Shown here: positions 45,308-55,050 of the stretch, in pieces
How positions within the stretch are numbered: the first letter of the stretch is position 1
How the letters are laid out: the number at the start of each line of letters is the position of its first letter
NCBI RefSeq assembly: GCF_901827185.1
Contig: NZ_LR594671.1
Location: 5,450,001-5,514,000 of the forward strand
Direction of reading: 5' to 3'
Length of the DNA stretch: 64,000 bases
DNA from: Variovorax sp. PBL-E5
Lineage (GTDB): Bacteria; Pseudomonadota; Gammaproteobacteria; Burkholderiales; Burkholderiaceae_C
Made by a program: the position numbers and the translations under genes
Notes under the pieces: model-generated
Told to the model about the DNA's origin: nothing
Seen by the model: the letters and a program-made list of their open reading frames with translations, nothing else
The model's database searches: none

Positions 45308-48103
45308 ATGACCGCCAGTTCCAAGCCCGGTTCCACCGAAACCGACGCCACCGCGCGTCGGCCGAATTCACCGACGCTGTCCGACTACTCGCGCTTCGTG
45401 CAGCGGTTGCGGCGCCGCTATGCCGGCGAGCTCGCGCTGCTGCCGCCGGGCGAGCCGGTGCACGCGCACATGGCCGCGGCCTTCGATGCCTTGCGAGAGC
45501 GCGGCGACAGCACCGCCGATGCGCTGCGCACCGTGCGGCAGCTGGTGATGGAGCGGCTCGTCACGCTGGACTGCGACGCGCAGGCGCCACTCGCGGTGGT
45601 CACCGCCGCGGTCACGCAACTGGCCGAGTTCGCACTGGACGTCGCCTGCCGCGAGGCCTGCGCCGAACTCGACGCGGTGCATGGCGCGCCCCTCGGCCCC
45701 GAGGGGCGGCGGGCGCAGCTCTGGGTCGTGGGCATGGGCAAGCTCGGCGCGCGCGAGCTCAACGTGTCGAGCGACATCGACCTGATCTATCTCTACGACC
45801 ACGACGGCGAAACCGCGGGCAATGCAGAAGGCCGCGCGCGGCTGTCGAACCAGGAGTACTTCGCGCGCGCGGTCAAGCGCATCTACGCGCTGGTCGGCGA
45901 CATCACCGAGCATGGCTTCGTGTTCCGCGTCGACCTCGCGCTGCGACCCAACGGCAACTCCGGCCCCAGCGTGGTGTCGCTCGACGCGCTCGAGGAATAT
46001 TTCCAGGTACAGGGCCGCGAATGGGAGCGCTTCGCCTGGATGAAGAGCCGCGTGGTCGCGCCGCGTTCGGTGGTGGTGGACGGTTCGGCCCAGGCGCTGC
46101 GCGGCGTGGTGCTGCCCTTCGTATTCCGCCGCTACCTCGATTACAGCGTGTTCGATGCCTTGCGCACGCTGCACCGGCAGATCCGCGAACAGGCCGCGCG
46201 CCGCAGCGCCGGCCGGCCCGAACGGGCGAACGACGTCAAGCTCTCGCGCGGCGGCATTCGCGAGATCGAGTTCACGGTTCAGCTGCTGCAGGTGGTGCGC
46301 GGCGGCCAGTTCCCCGAACTGCGCACACGGCCCACGCTCGATGCGCTGCAGCGCGTGGCGCGCGCCAACCTGATGCCGCAGGAAACCGCCGATGCGCTCG
46401 CCGCGGCCTACGAGTTCCTGCGCCGGGTCGAGCACCGAATCCAGTACCTCGACGACCAGCAGACGCATGCGCTGCCGGTGAACGACGACGATCTGCGCTG
46501 GATCGCGCAATCGATGGGCTATGCCGACTGCGGCCCCTTCCTCGCGCAGCTCGACACGCACCGCGAGTTCGTCGCCCAGGAATTCGACAAGCTGCTGGGC
46601 GAGAAGAAGCCCTGCACGCGCTGCAACGGCGGCAATTCGACCACGACGCCGGCCGACCTGACCGACCTGATCGAGCAGCTGCCGCCGGCCTTCGCCGAAC
46701 GCATCCAGGCCTGGCGCGACAACCCGCGCGTGCTGGCGCTGCGCGACGACACGCGCGCGCGCCTGCGTCAGCTGATCCAGCGCACCGCGCAATGGCTGCG
46801 CGAGCCCGACAGCGAGGCCGCGGGACACATCAGCCACCATGTGGACGCGGCGCTGCGCTGGGCCGACTGGATCGAGCCGCTGATGCGGCGCGAGAGCTAC
46901 ATCGCGCTGCTGGTGGAGCGGCCCGCGGTGCAGGAGCGGCTGTTGCGCCTGCTGGGCTCCGCCAGGTGGCCGGCGCGCTACCTGATGCAGCATCCCGGCG
47001 TGATCGACGAACTCGCCAGCGACGAGATGCTGGCCGGGCGCTTCGTGGCCGCCGAATTCGAGCGCGAGCTGGAAGACCGCCACCAGGCGCTGACCCGGAC
47101 CGGCGAGGCCGACGAGGAGCGCCTGCTCAACCTGCTGCGCCATGCGCACCATGCGGAGCTGTTCCGTACGCTGGCGCGCGACGTCGATGGCCGCATCACC
47201 GTCGAGCAGGTGGCCGACGATCTGAGCGCGCTGGCCGACACGGTGCTGCGCACCACCGCGCGCTGGTGCTGGCCGCATGTGCGCAACCCGCACCGCGCGA
47301 CGCCGCAGTTCGCGATCATCGGCTACGGCAAGCTGGGCGGCAAGGAACTCGGCTACGGCAGCGACCTCGACATCGTGTTCGTCTACGACGACGACGACGA
47401 GCGCGCCAGCGAGGTCTACCCGGCCTATGTGCGCAAGCTGATCAACTGGCTCACGGTGCAGACCCGCGAGGGCGACCTGTTCGAGATCGACACCGCGCTG
47501 CGCCCCAACGGCAACTCGGGCCTCTTGACGACGAGCTTCGAGGCCTACGAGAAATACCAGCTGGGCCGCGGCAGCAACACCGCATGGACCTGGGAGCATC
47601 AGGCCATGACGCGCGCGCGCTGCATTCCCATGACCGCCGCGCAGGACGGCGAGGACGGCATGGCCTTCGGCGCGCGTTTCGACCGCGTGCGCGAGGCCGT
47701 CATCACCGCACCGCGCGACCGCGAGGCGCTCAAGGCCGAGATCGTCGCGATGCGCGACAAGGTGCGCGCGGGGCGGCCGGTCAAGGCCGATCGCTTCGAC
47801 GTCAAGCACAGCGCGGGCGGCATGGTCGATGCGGAATTCGCGGTGCAGTTCCTCGTGCTGTCCGCCGCGCGCGAGCATCCCGAACTGGTGCCCAACCTCG
47901 GCAACATCGCGCTCTTGCTGCGCGCCGAGAACGCCGGGCTGCTGCCCGAAGGCATCGGCCGCAACGCGGCCGCCGCCTACCGCGAACTGCGGCGCGTGCA
48001 GCACCGGGCGCGGCTCAACGAAGAGCCGACGCAGGTGCCGATGGACTCGCTCGCGACCGAACGCGGGGCCATGCTGGCCTTGTGGAAGGTGGTGTTTGGC
48101 TAA
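45308..48103 (+). CDS. glnE: Bifunctional glutamine synthetase adenylyltransferase/deadenylase
   Basis: The ATG at 45308 with AGGA just upstream gives 931 residues, near the usual 945; a GTG at 45230 would overlap the divergent gene. Two nucleotidyltransferase cores are present: VSSDIDLIYLYD near residue 154 (deadenylylation half) and YGSDLDIVFVYD near 684 (adenylylation half), each followed by its regulatory helical region. It adds AMP to, or removes it from, glutamine synthetase under PII control. The stop overlaps the rlpA start, so the two may be coupled. Confidence 0.95.
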   Translation: MTASSKPGSTETDATARRPNSPTLSDYSRFVQRLRRRYAGELALLPPGEPVHAHMAAAFDALRERGDSTADALRTVRQLVMERLVTLDCDAQAPLAVVTAAVTQLAEFALDVACREACAELDAVHGAPLGPEGRRAQLWVVGMGKLGARELNVSSDIDLIYLYDHDGETAGNAEGRARLSNQEYFARAVKRIYALVGDITEHGFVFRVDLALRPNGNSGPSVVSLDALEEYFQVQGREWERFAWMKSRVVAPRSVVVDGSAQALRGVVLPFVFRRYLDYSVFDALRTLHRQIREQAARRSAGRPERANDVKLSRGGIREIEFTVQLLQVVRGGQFPELRTRPTLDALQRVARANLMPQETADALAAAYEFLRRVEHRIQYLDDQQTHALPVNDDDLRWIAQSMGYADCGPFLAQLDTHREFVAQEFDKLLGEKKPCTRCNGGNSTTTPADLTDLIEQLPPAFAERIQAWRDNPRVLALRDDTRARLRQLIQRTAQWLREPDSEAAGHISHHVDAALRWADWIEPLMRRESYIALLVERPAVQERLLRLLGSARWPARYLMQHPGVIDELASDEMLAGRFVAAEFERELEDRHQALTRTGEADEERLLNLLRHAHHAELFRTLARDVDGRITVEQVADDLSALADTVLRTTARWCWPHVRNPHRATPQFAIIGYGKLGGKELGYGSDLDIVFVYDDDDERASEVYPAYVRKLINWLTVQTREGDLFEIDTALRPNGNSGLLTTSFEAYEKYQLGRGSNTAWTWEHQAMTRARCIPMTAAQDGEDGMAFGARFDRVREAVITAPRDREALKAEIVAMRDKVRAGRPVKADRFDVKHSAGGMVDAEFAVQFLVLSAAREHPELVPNLGNIALLLRAENAGLLPEGIGRNAAAAYRELRRVQHRARLNEEPTQVPMDSLATERGAMLALWKVVFG

Positions 48104-49157
48104 GGGCTTGCGGCGACCCTCCGCGGGGGCGTGGATCGCCGCCGCCACGCTCGCGTTGCTCGCAGGCTGCGCGAGCGGGCCGCGCGGCGGCTCGAGCATC
48201 GGCCGCGACGGTGCCGACGCCCATCCGCCGGCGGGTCTGACACAGGTGCCCGACGCCGAGCCGCGCATCGAGCCCATCCGTGCCAGCGGCAGCACCAGCA
48301 AGCCCTATGCCGTGCTCGGCCAGACCTATGTGCCGATCGTCGACGACCGGCCGTTCCACGAGACCGGCCTCGCCTCGTGGTATGGCCGCAAGTTCCACAG
48401 CCAGTCCACCGCCAGCGGCGAGCCCTACGACATGTATGCGATGACGGCCGCGCACAAGACGCTGCCGCTGCCGAGCTATGTGCGCGTGCGCAATCCGGCC
48501 AACGGGCGCGAGGTGATCGTGCGGGTGAACGACCGCGGCCCTTTTCACGAGGACCGGATCATCGACCTGAGCTATACCGCGGCGCTCAAGCTCGACCTGC
48601 TGCGCGGCGTGGCGCCGGTGGAGATCGAGCGCATCACGAACGAGGACATCCGCACCGGCGCCTGGCGGCGCGACAACACGGACGCGGCGGCACTGGCGCA
48701 GCGCGCGCCGGCCGCCACGCCGCCTTCGCTGTCGTCTTCGTCCGTACCCGCACCGGACAGCGTCGCCGTGCCCGCGGTGTTCACGAGCCCGGTGGTCGCG
48801 CCGCCGCAGGCCGAGCCGACGGCGCTCGCGGCCCTGCCGCCGCTGGCGCCGGAGGCGATGCCGGCCGCAGCGCCGCCCCCGCCATCCTCGTCATCGCCGC
48901 GGGCGGCTCCCGCCTCGGCGCCGCCGGGCTTCTGGGTGCAACTGGGCGCGTTCAGCCAGAATGACGGCGCCCTGCGCTTGCAGGCGCAGGTGGCCCACGG
49001 CCTGCCGTCGCTGGCGGCCTCGCTCAACATCTTCAGCGAACGCGGCACGCACCGGCTGCAGGCCGGGCCCTATGCCTCGCGCGAGCTGGCGCGCGATACG
49101 GCGGAGCAGGTGCGCAACGGCCTGCAGCTCGCACCGATGATCGTCGAGCACCGCTGA
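48096..49157 (+). CDS. rlpA: Septal ring lytic transglycosylase RlpA, lipoprotein with SPOR domain
   Basis: No ATG begins this frame in the right place. I take the TTG at 48096, which follows GGAAGGTGG and overlaps the glnE end by eight bases, giving 353 residues; a TTG at 48108 is the alternative. A lipobox LALLAGC occurs near residue 26. The double-psi barrel (about 92-180) has GLASWYGRKFHSQSTASGE and VNDRGPFHEDRIIDLSY, with the family's His and Asp residues. A long Pro/Ala linker leads to a SPOR domain (about 277-352, FWVQLGAFSQ), which binds denuded glycan at the septum. Confidence 0.9.
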   Translation: MAKGLRRPSAGAWIAAATLALLAGCASGPRGGSSIGRDGADAHPPAGLTQVPDAEPRIEPIRASGSTSKPYAVLGQTYVPIVDDRPFHETGLASWYGRKFHSQSTASGEPYDMYAMTAAHKTLPLPSYVRVRNPANGREVIVRVNDRGPFHEDRIIDLSYTAALKLDLLRGVAPVEIERITNEDIRTGAWRRDNTDAAALAQRAPAATPPSLSSSSVPAPDSVAVPAVFTSPVVAPPQAEPTALAALPPLAPEAMPAAAPPPPSSSSPRAAPASAPPGFWVQLGAFSQNDGALRLQAQVAHGLPSLAASLNIFSERGTHRLQAGPYASRELARDTAEQVRNGLQLAPMIVEHR

Positions 49158-49200
49158 CCATCGAGGCCCGCCGCCGCGGCGCTCAGGCCGGGGGCGATCT

Positions 49201-50058
49201 TCAAGCGCCTTGGTATTCGGGCCTCGGACCCAGCGAAGCCGCGAGCTCCTTGCGGTAGCGATTGAGTTCCTGCACGGTCTTGAAGCTGCGGTTCATGAGC
49301 AGGCTCAGGTTGTGCAGGATGCGTTCGCCGACCTTGTTTTCCCACACGGCATCGAACTTGATCTGCTTGTCGAGCCAGTGCTCGAGCCAGTCCGGATCGG
49401 GCACGCGGCTCTGAATGGTGTCGTTGGGGAACAGCGCCCGGTTGACGTGCAGGTTGGTCGGGTGCAGCGCCTGCGCGGTCCGGCGCGCGCTGGCCATCAG
49501 GACGCCGACCTTGGTGAAGGCCGAACGCGCCTCGTCACCGAACTTTTCCAGCGCGCGCCTCATGTAGCGCAGATAGGCGCCGCCATGGCGCGCTTCGTCC
49601 TGGCTCAGCGTGGTGTAGATGTGCTTGATGACCGGCTCGGTATGCCACTCGGCCGCGCGGCGATACCAGTGGTTGAGGCGGATCTCGCCGCAGAAATGCA
49701 GCATGAGCGTCTCGAGCGGCGGCGCGGGGTCGAAGTCGAAGCGCACATCGTGCAGCTCCTGTTCGGTCGGCGCGTGCTTCGGGCTGAAGCGCTTGAGATA
49801 TTCCATCAGTACCAGCGAATGCTTCTGCTCCTCGAAGAACCAGATCGACATGAAGGCCGAGAAGTCGCTGTCGTGCCGGTTGTCGCGCAGGAACATCTCG
49901 GTGGCCGGCAATGCCGCCCATTCGGTGATGGCATTCATCTTGATGGTGGTGGCCTGCTCGTCGGAGAGCTTGCCTGCATCGAAAGACTGCCACGGAATAT
50001 CCTTGTCCATGTCCCATCGGACGGATTCGAGTTGTCTGAAGAGTTCCGGGTAGAGCAT
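49201..50058 (-). CDS. Ferritin-like di-iron protein, acyl-ACP desaturase-like
   Basis: The ATG at 50058 gives 285 residues, all helical. Two iron-ligand motifs of the ferritin-like superfamily occur: WFFEEQKHSL and SQDEARHGG (ExxH pairs), with additional glutamates in EWAALPATEMFLRD and LHFCGEIRLNHW, which fits a four-helix di-iron site. The pattern resembles stearoyl-ACP desaturase-type proteins rather than iron-storage ferritin. The substrate is unproven and an N-oxygenase-like role is another option. It is a single gene between rlpA and the peroxidase gene; an upstream extension to 50277 is not supported. Confidence 0.8.
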   Translation of the reverse strand: MLYPELFRQLESVRWDMDKDIPWQSFDAGKLSDEQATTIKMNAITEWAALPATEMFLRDNRHDSDFSAFMSIWFFEEQKHSLVLMEYLKRFSPKHAPTEQELHDVRFDFDPAPPLETLMLHFCGEIRLNHWYRRAAEWHTEPVIKHIYTTLSQDEARHGGAYLRYMRRALEKFGDEARSAFTKVGVLMASARRTAQALHPTNLHVNRALFPNDTIQSRVPDPDWLEHWLDKQIKFDAVWENKVGERILHNLSLLMNRSFKTVQELNRYRKELAASLGPRPEYQGA

Positions 50059-50186
50059 CAATGTCTTTCTTTGGCCGACGGATTTTAGTCGGGGGGTTTG
50101 GCGCGTCGGTGACAAGCGCGCGATGATGCGAATACGCGCGCCGGGGTGGGCGCGGATCCATGCTCCTTTCACCGAGGAAACCCGCC

Positions 50187-50771
50187 ATGCGAATCTCCCT
50201 CCGGCCGTCAATGACTCTTTCTGCGGCAGCCCTGTGTGCGGCTTGCCTGCTTCCGACCGGCGCCAGCGCCCAGACACAGGCAGCGGCGAGCTGTCCGGCC
50301 ATCCTGCAGCACACCTTTTTGCGCTTGCAGGACGAAAAGCCCCAGGCGCTGTGCCAGTACGCCGGCAAGGTCGTGCTGGTCGTCAATACGGCGAGCTTCT
50401 GCAGTTTCACGCCGCAATACAAGGGGCTGGAAGCGCTCGACAGCAAATACCGCGCGCGCGGCTTCGTGGTGCTCGGCTTTCCGTCCAACGATTTTGCGCA
50501 GGAATCCGGCTCCAACAAGGAAATTGCCGACTTCTGCGAGAACACCTTCGGCGTGAAATTTCCGATGTTCGCCAAGTCCTCCGTGCGCGGCGCGGACGCC
50601 AATCCCCTGTTCAAGCAATTGGCGCAGATCTCCGGGACCACGCCCAAATGGAATTTCTACAAATACCTGATCGATCGTGACGGCAAGGTCGTCGATTCCT
50701 ATTCGAGCCTGACTTCGCCGGAAGACCGCCGCTTCGTCAGCGAGCTGGAAAAGCAACTCGGCCCGAACTGA
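50187..50771 (+). CDS. Exported glutathione peroxidase family protein (cysteine type)
   Basis: The ATG at 50187, after GAGGA, gives 194 residues. It starts with a signal peptide (cleavage expected after GASA near 28). The catalytic cysteine is C72 in NTASFCSFTPQYKGLEAL, where animal enzymes have selenocysteine. The second motif GFPSNDFAQESGSN and the tryptophan/asparagine motif WNFYKYLIDRDGKV complete the active site. Glutathione peroxidases reduce hydrogen or organic peroxides; a periplasmic copy probably uses thioredoxin-like donors. A terminator lies 90 bases downstream. Confidence 0.9.
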   Translation: MRISLRPSMTLSAAALCAACLLPTGASAQTQAAASCPAILQHTFLRLQDEKPQALCQYAGKVVLVVNTASFCSFTPQYKGLEALDSKYRARGFVVLGFPSNDFAQESGSNKEIADFCENTFGVKFPMFAKSSVRGADANPLFKQLAQISGTTPKWNFYKYLIDRDGKVVDSYSSLTSPEDRRFVSELEKQLGPN

Positions 50772-50861
50772 CACGGAACGGTTTCGCCGTCATGGGGCAG
50801 TTTGTCACAAATGCTTACCAATGCCGCGGGAACCCCACCGGGGGGCTTCGCTCATAACGGT

Positions 50862-50889
50862 TCCGGGTCTTCCTGGCCCGGACTTTTTT
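50862..50889 (+). terminator. Intrinsic terminator for the glutathione peroxidase gene
   Basis: An 8-base-pair stem (TCCGGGTC/TGGCCCGGA register with one G-T pair) with a 5-base loop is followed after one base by TTTTTT (50884-50889). It is a textbook Rho-independent terminator on the plus strand. Confidence 0.85.
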
Positions 50890-51014
50890 CATGTTGCGAG
50901 GTCTTCCGGGCGCCTGCCGCCCGGTCGAAATCCCGGGGCGATTCTCCTCCTCCTCCCTCCCTCCCTCTTTCGCGTCGGGGCGCCTCGCAACATTTTTGTA
51001 TTCCGCCGGAGTTC

Positions 51015-51042
51015 AAAAAAGAAGGCGCCTTGCGGCGCCTTC
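51015..51042 (-). terminator. Intrinsic terminator for the GST gene
   Basis: GAAGGCGCC (51021-51029) and GGCGCCTTC (51034-51042) form a perfect 9-base-pair stem around a TTGC loop. On the minus strand it is followed by TTTTTT (complement of 51015-51020), 8 bases after the GST stop codon. Confidence 0.9.
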
Positions 51043-51049
51043 TTCATCA

Positions 51050-51661
51050 TCAGGGCTGGGTGTCGGCGAAGCTGGGTCGCAGCATCAGCTTGTCATAGAG
51101 ACGCACGAGGTTGGGATGGTCGGCACGCCAGTCGACTTCCGGAAAGCGAAACCCGATCCAGCCGAGCGCGCAGCCGACCGCGATGTCCGACAGACTCAGG
51201 TGAATGCCGCTGCAAAAAGGCTTCTCGGCCAATCCCTTGGCCATCGCGGCGATCCCGCTTTCGACCTTCGCGCGCTGGCGATCGATCCAGGCCTGGCTGC
51301 GCTCGCCATCACTGCGTTTCGCCCAGGTCGCCTCGAGGCGCCAGAGCACACCGGCATCGACCACGCCGTCGGCCAGCGCTTCCCAGGTCTTGACCTCGGC
51401 GCGCTCGCGGCCTTGCTGCGGGATCAGCTTGCCGACCGGCGACAGGGTATCGAGGTATTCGACGATCACGCGTGAATCGAACATGGCCTCGCTGCCGTCC
51501 ATGATCAGGCAGGGAACCTTGCCCAGCGGATTGGAACTCGCGATCGAGGTGTCCTCGGACCAGACGTCTTCGATCACGAACTGGTAGTCGAGCCGCTTCT
51601 CGGCCATGACCACGCGCACCTTGCGCACGTAGGGGCTGGCTGCGGATCCGATCAGTTTCAT
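51050..51661 (-). CDS. Glutathione S-transferase family protein (YibF-like)
   Basis: This 203-residue protein has a thioredoxin fold opening with LIGSAASPYVRKVRVVMAEK, where the serine in SPYVRK is the usual catalytic position, then NPLGKVPCLIMDG (cis-Pro) and FDSRVIVEYLD, which binds glutathione. A helical domain with LSLSDIAVGCALGWIGFR follows. This matches the small bacterial group typified by E. coli YibF. A GGGGAGAGAG stretch precedes the ATG. It is a monocistronic unit with its own terminator. The substrate is unknown. Confidence 0.9.
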   Translation of the reverse strand: MKLIGSAASPYVRKVRVVMAEKRLDYQFVIEDVWSEDTSIASSNPLGKVPCLIMDGSEAMFDSRVIVEYLDTLSPVGKLIPQQGRERAEVKTWEALADGVVDAGVLWRLEATWAKRSDGERSQAWIDRQRAKVESGIAAMAKGLAEKPFCSGIHLSLSDIAVGCALGWIGFRFPEVDWRADHPNLVRLYDKLMLRPSFADTQP

Positions 51662-51798
51662 GCGGGCTCTCTCCCCCTCGGGGGTCGTCGTTGTGGCATT
51701 TCGATTCTAGGTGAAGGCGCACGCCGCGGAATCGTGCCTTTGCCGAGGGCCGGCGCCGCCGCGAGGGACGAAATTGCTTCCCCCGGGACGCCACCTAA

Positions 51799-53186
<1,388 letters not shown>

Positions 53187-53187
<1 letters not shown>

Positions 53188-53747
53188 TGGCCCTCAAGTC
53201 CACGATCTTCAAGGCGAACCTCGCCGTCGCCGACATCGACCACAATTACTACGCGGACCACGCGCTGACCCTGGCGCGGCATCCCAGCGAGACCGACGAG
53301 CGGATGATGATCCGCCTCGTCGCGCTGGCCCTCAATGCGTACAAGCTGCAGGACGTCTGCCACGGCGACGGCACGCTGGCCTTCGGCGCCGGCCTGTCGA
53401 ATCCCGACGAGCCCGACCTCTGGCTGCGCGACTTCACCGGCGAGATCAAGCTGTGGATCGAGGTCGGCCAGCCCGAGGACAAGCCCATCATCAAGGCCTG
53501 CGGCAGGGCCGACGAGGTCATCGTCTATTGCTTCAATCATGCGGCCGAGATCTGGTGGCGCGGCATCGAGAACAAGCTCACCCGGCCGCAGAACCTGAGC
53601 GTGTTCCGCGTACCCACGCTCGCATCGCAATCCCTCGCCGCGCTCGCGCAGCGCTCGATGCAATTGCAGGCCACGGTGCAGGAAGGCGCGCTGATGCTGG
53701 GTGATGGCACGCACAGCATCGATATCGAGCTCGTGCGACTGAAGTAA
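53187..53747 (+). CDS. yaeQ: YaeQ family protein
   Basis: This 186-residue protein has the YaeQ features: the ALKSTIFKANLAVADIDHNYY opening, HPSETDERMMIRLVALALNA, and LWIEVGQPEDKPIIKAC. The fold belongs to the PD-(D/E)XK nuclease-like group and suppresses RfaH loss in E. coli, but the biochemical role is unclear. The ATG shares one base with the purB stop (TGATG), which argues for translational coupling with purine synthesis. Confidence 0.9.
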
Positions 53748-53784
53748 CGCCGCCGGCGCGTCCCCGTTCCCGCCCCTTCCAGAA

Positions 53785-53862
53785 ACGCTGCGGATCCGGC
53801 TTTGCCGGGCCGCTGGTGTTGCCCCCTGCAAGGGGTTGGCGAAGCGACACGAAGTGCGCGGA
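53785..53862. repeat. Intergenic hairpin cluster, possible REP-like element
   Basis: The 124-base gap after yaeQ contains CCGGC-TTT-GCCGG (53801-53813), then GCCCCCTGCAAGGGGTTGGC (hairpin), then gaagcgacacgaagtgcgcgga. I recall similar elements in Comamonadaceae intergenic regions, but no second copy was seen in this window and I could not search. Confidence 0.35.
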
Positions 53863-53871
53863 GACTGGGGA

Positions 53872-54168
53872 TTACATCATTTTCCCGCAACGCCAGCACT
53901 GCTCGAAGCCGCCCTCGACCAGCTCGCCGCAGCTGCATTGCCAGCGCCGCTGCGGACGGTGTTGCAACTCACGCAGAAGACGTTCGGCAAGAGCGAACTG
54001 GGCCTCGTCCTCGACCCAGATTTCCGGCAGGCACTGATCGGGCGGCAGCTGGCCCGCTGCGCCGCCGAGGTATTCGCGCTGGACCGACACGGCGACGCCA
54101 TCCTCGCGCAGCGCATGCGCCCAGAGCGTCGCGATCGCCAGATTGGGAGCTTGGGCGAGGCGGCGCAT
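53872..54168 (-). CDS. DUF2007-type small protein with C-terminal zinc ribbon
   Basis: This 98-residue protein has an N-terminal ACT-like half (NLAIATLWAHALREDGVAVSVQREYLGG), which resembles the DUF2007 'putative signal transducing protein' fold. It is followed by a four-cysteine knuckle CSCGELVEGGFEQCWRCGKMM at the end, probably binding zinc. It follows the DUF3717/DUF1289 gene by six bases on the same strand. Function is unknown. Confidence 0.82.
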   Translation of the reverse strand: MRRLAQAPNLAIATLWAHALREDGVAVSVQREYLGGAAGQLPPDQCLPEIWVEDEAQFALAERLLRELQHRPQRRWQCSCGELVEGGFEQCWRCGKMM

Positions 54169-54174
54169 GAGGAC

Positions 54175-54636
54175 TCAGCCCGCGCCCTCGGGCGGCGCTT
54201 CGGCGATCGCGTCATCGGGCCACACGTGCTCGGCCTCGCGCGCCCGCTCGGCGTACTTGTTGAAGCGCCAGGCCGTGTCCTGCATGGTGATGCGGCGCCA
54301 GGTGGCGCGCTTCTCGCCCGGCGTCATGGCGGGCCAGTGCTGGACTTCGTCGAAGCTGCGCCCGCAACCCTTGCATTCGTCGTCGCCCTGACTGGTGGAG
54401 CAGATGGCAATGCAGGGCGTGTCGGGCGTGGTCTGGTACCAGGCCAGCCACGCGGCCCAGGCTTCGGACGGGAAGCCGACCTCGTCGACCTCATCTTCAT
54501 GGTGGAACACCATGAGCGCGTAGACCTCCGCCAGCGCGCGCAATTCAGGCGCCAGAGTGATGCCATCGGGCGATGGCTTGAGCTCGCGCCAGTGGTTGAT
54601 GGCGGCCTCGATGTCGGTGATATGAATGGCGGCCAT
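54175..54636 (-). CDS. DUF3717 and DUF1289 domain protein
   Basis: The ATG at 54636 gives 153 residues. The first half (ITDIEAAINHWRELKPSPDG to WAAWLAWYQTT) is a DUF3717-like helical domain. The second (PCIAICSTSQGDDECKGCGRSFDEVQHW then TPGEKRATWRRI) is DUF1289, with three to four cysteines that probably bind a metal. Domains of both kinds are common in Burkholderiales with no known role. It is followed by a DUF2007 gene, and the pair forms a short minus-strand operon. Confidence 0.8.
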   Translation of the reverse strand: MAAIHITDIEAAINHWRELKPSPDGITLAPELRALAEVYALMVFHHEDEVDEVGFPSEAWAAWLAWYQTTPDTPCIAICSTSQGDDECKGCGRSFDEVQHWPAMTPGEKRATWRRITMQDTAWRFNKYAERAREAEHVWPDDAIAEAPPEGAG

Positions 54637-54820
54637 GGACGGTCTGGAAAGGCGAGCGGGCATCATAGACCGGCAAAGGCCCGCGACCACCGAAGGTTAT
54701 GGATGCTACCAAAACAATAGCAACAAACGCCCAGTGGACGCGCCTTGTAGATTCATTTTTCTTAAGCCCTCGAAAAAATGCGTTGCCACGCGGACGCCCG
54801 GCTGCTCTAATTCCGGCACA

Positions 54821-54937
54821 CGAAGGGGAGTAGCTCCCGTCCGCTTTTCACCAGAGCGGGTATCGCCAGGTCGTCAATACGAAGCATCAAAAACTTCCGG
54901 CCTGTCGGGCAGCCCACGCTGCCGAGCAAGACCTTCG
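54821..54937 (+). promoter_or_regulatory. yybP-ykoY manganese-sensing riboswitch aptamer
   Basis: The aptamer opens with CGAAGGGGAGTAGC, containing the near-invariant GGGGAGUAGC of the yybP-ykoY class. It has the second conserved loop CGTCAATACG at 54872-54881 and closes with ACCTTCG, whose CCTTCG pairs with the opening CGAAGG to make P1. In this class Mn2+ docks the two loops together and changes expression of a downstream transporter. The next gene is TerC-family, a well-known partner (as for alx in E. coli). The position, 113 bases before the start codon, also fits. Confidence 0.85.
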
Positions 54938-54965
54938 ATTTGAACCTGCGCAGGTTTGATCGAAG
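54933..54965 (+). promoter_or_regulatory. Expression-platform helix of the terC riboswitch
   Basis: CTTCGAT (54933-54939), which contains the 3' strand of the aptamer's P1, can instead pair with ATCGAAG (54959-54965). Between them AACCTGCGCAGGTT forms an inner hairpin. P1 and this helix are mutually exclusive. No U tract follows, so control through translation or Rho access is likelier than intrinsic termination. Confidence 0.6.
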
Positions 54966-55050
54966 CGATTGCAAGTCCCGGAGCCCCCGGTCCTCATTTC
55001 AGCCGCTTCATCCGATCTGCCCGGAATGGATCGAACGAACAGAGGACTTC

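Larger units (their letters stand above)
54637..55050. other. 414-base intergenic region with the TerC leader
   Basis: The left part (54637-54820) should hold promoters for the divergent DUF3717 and terC genes; the AT-richer stretch 54730-54785 (attcatttttcttaag) is the most promoter-like part of the window. The right part is the riboswitch at 54821-54937, its alternative helix at 54933-54965, and about 85 bases of leader ending in an AGAGGA before the terC ATG. No gene is seen. Confidence 0.6.

Noticed and set aside
45368..48301. 977-residue minus-strand open frame opposite glnE
   Set aside because: It is a shadow of glnE and rlpA; the translated sequence is repetitive Arg/Ala/His with no domains.
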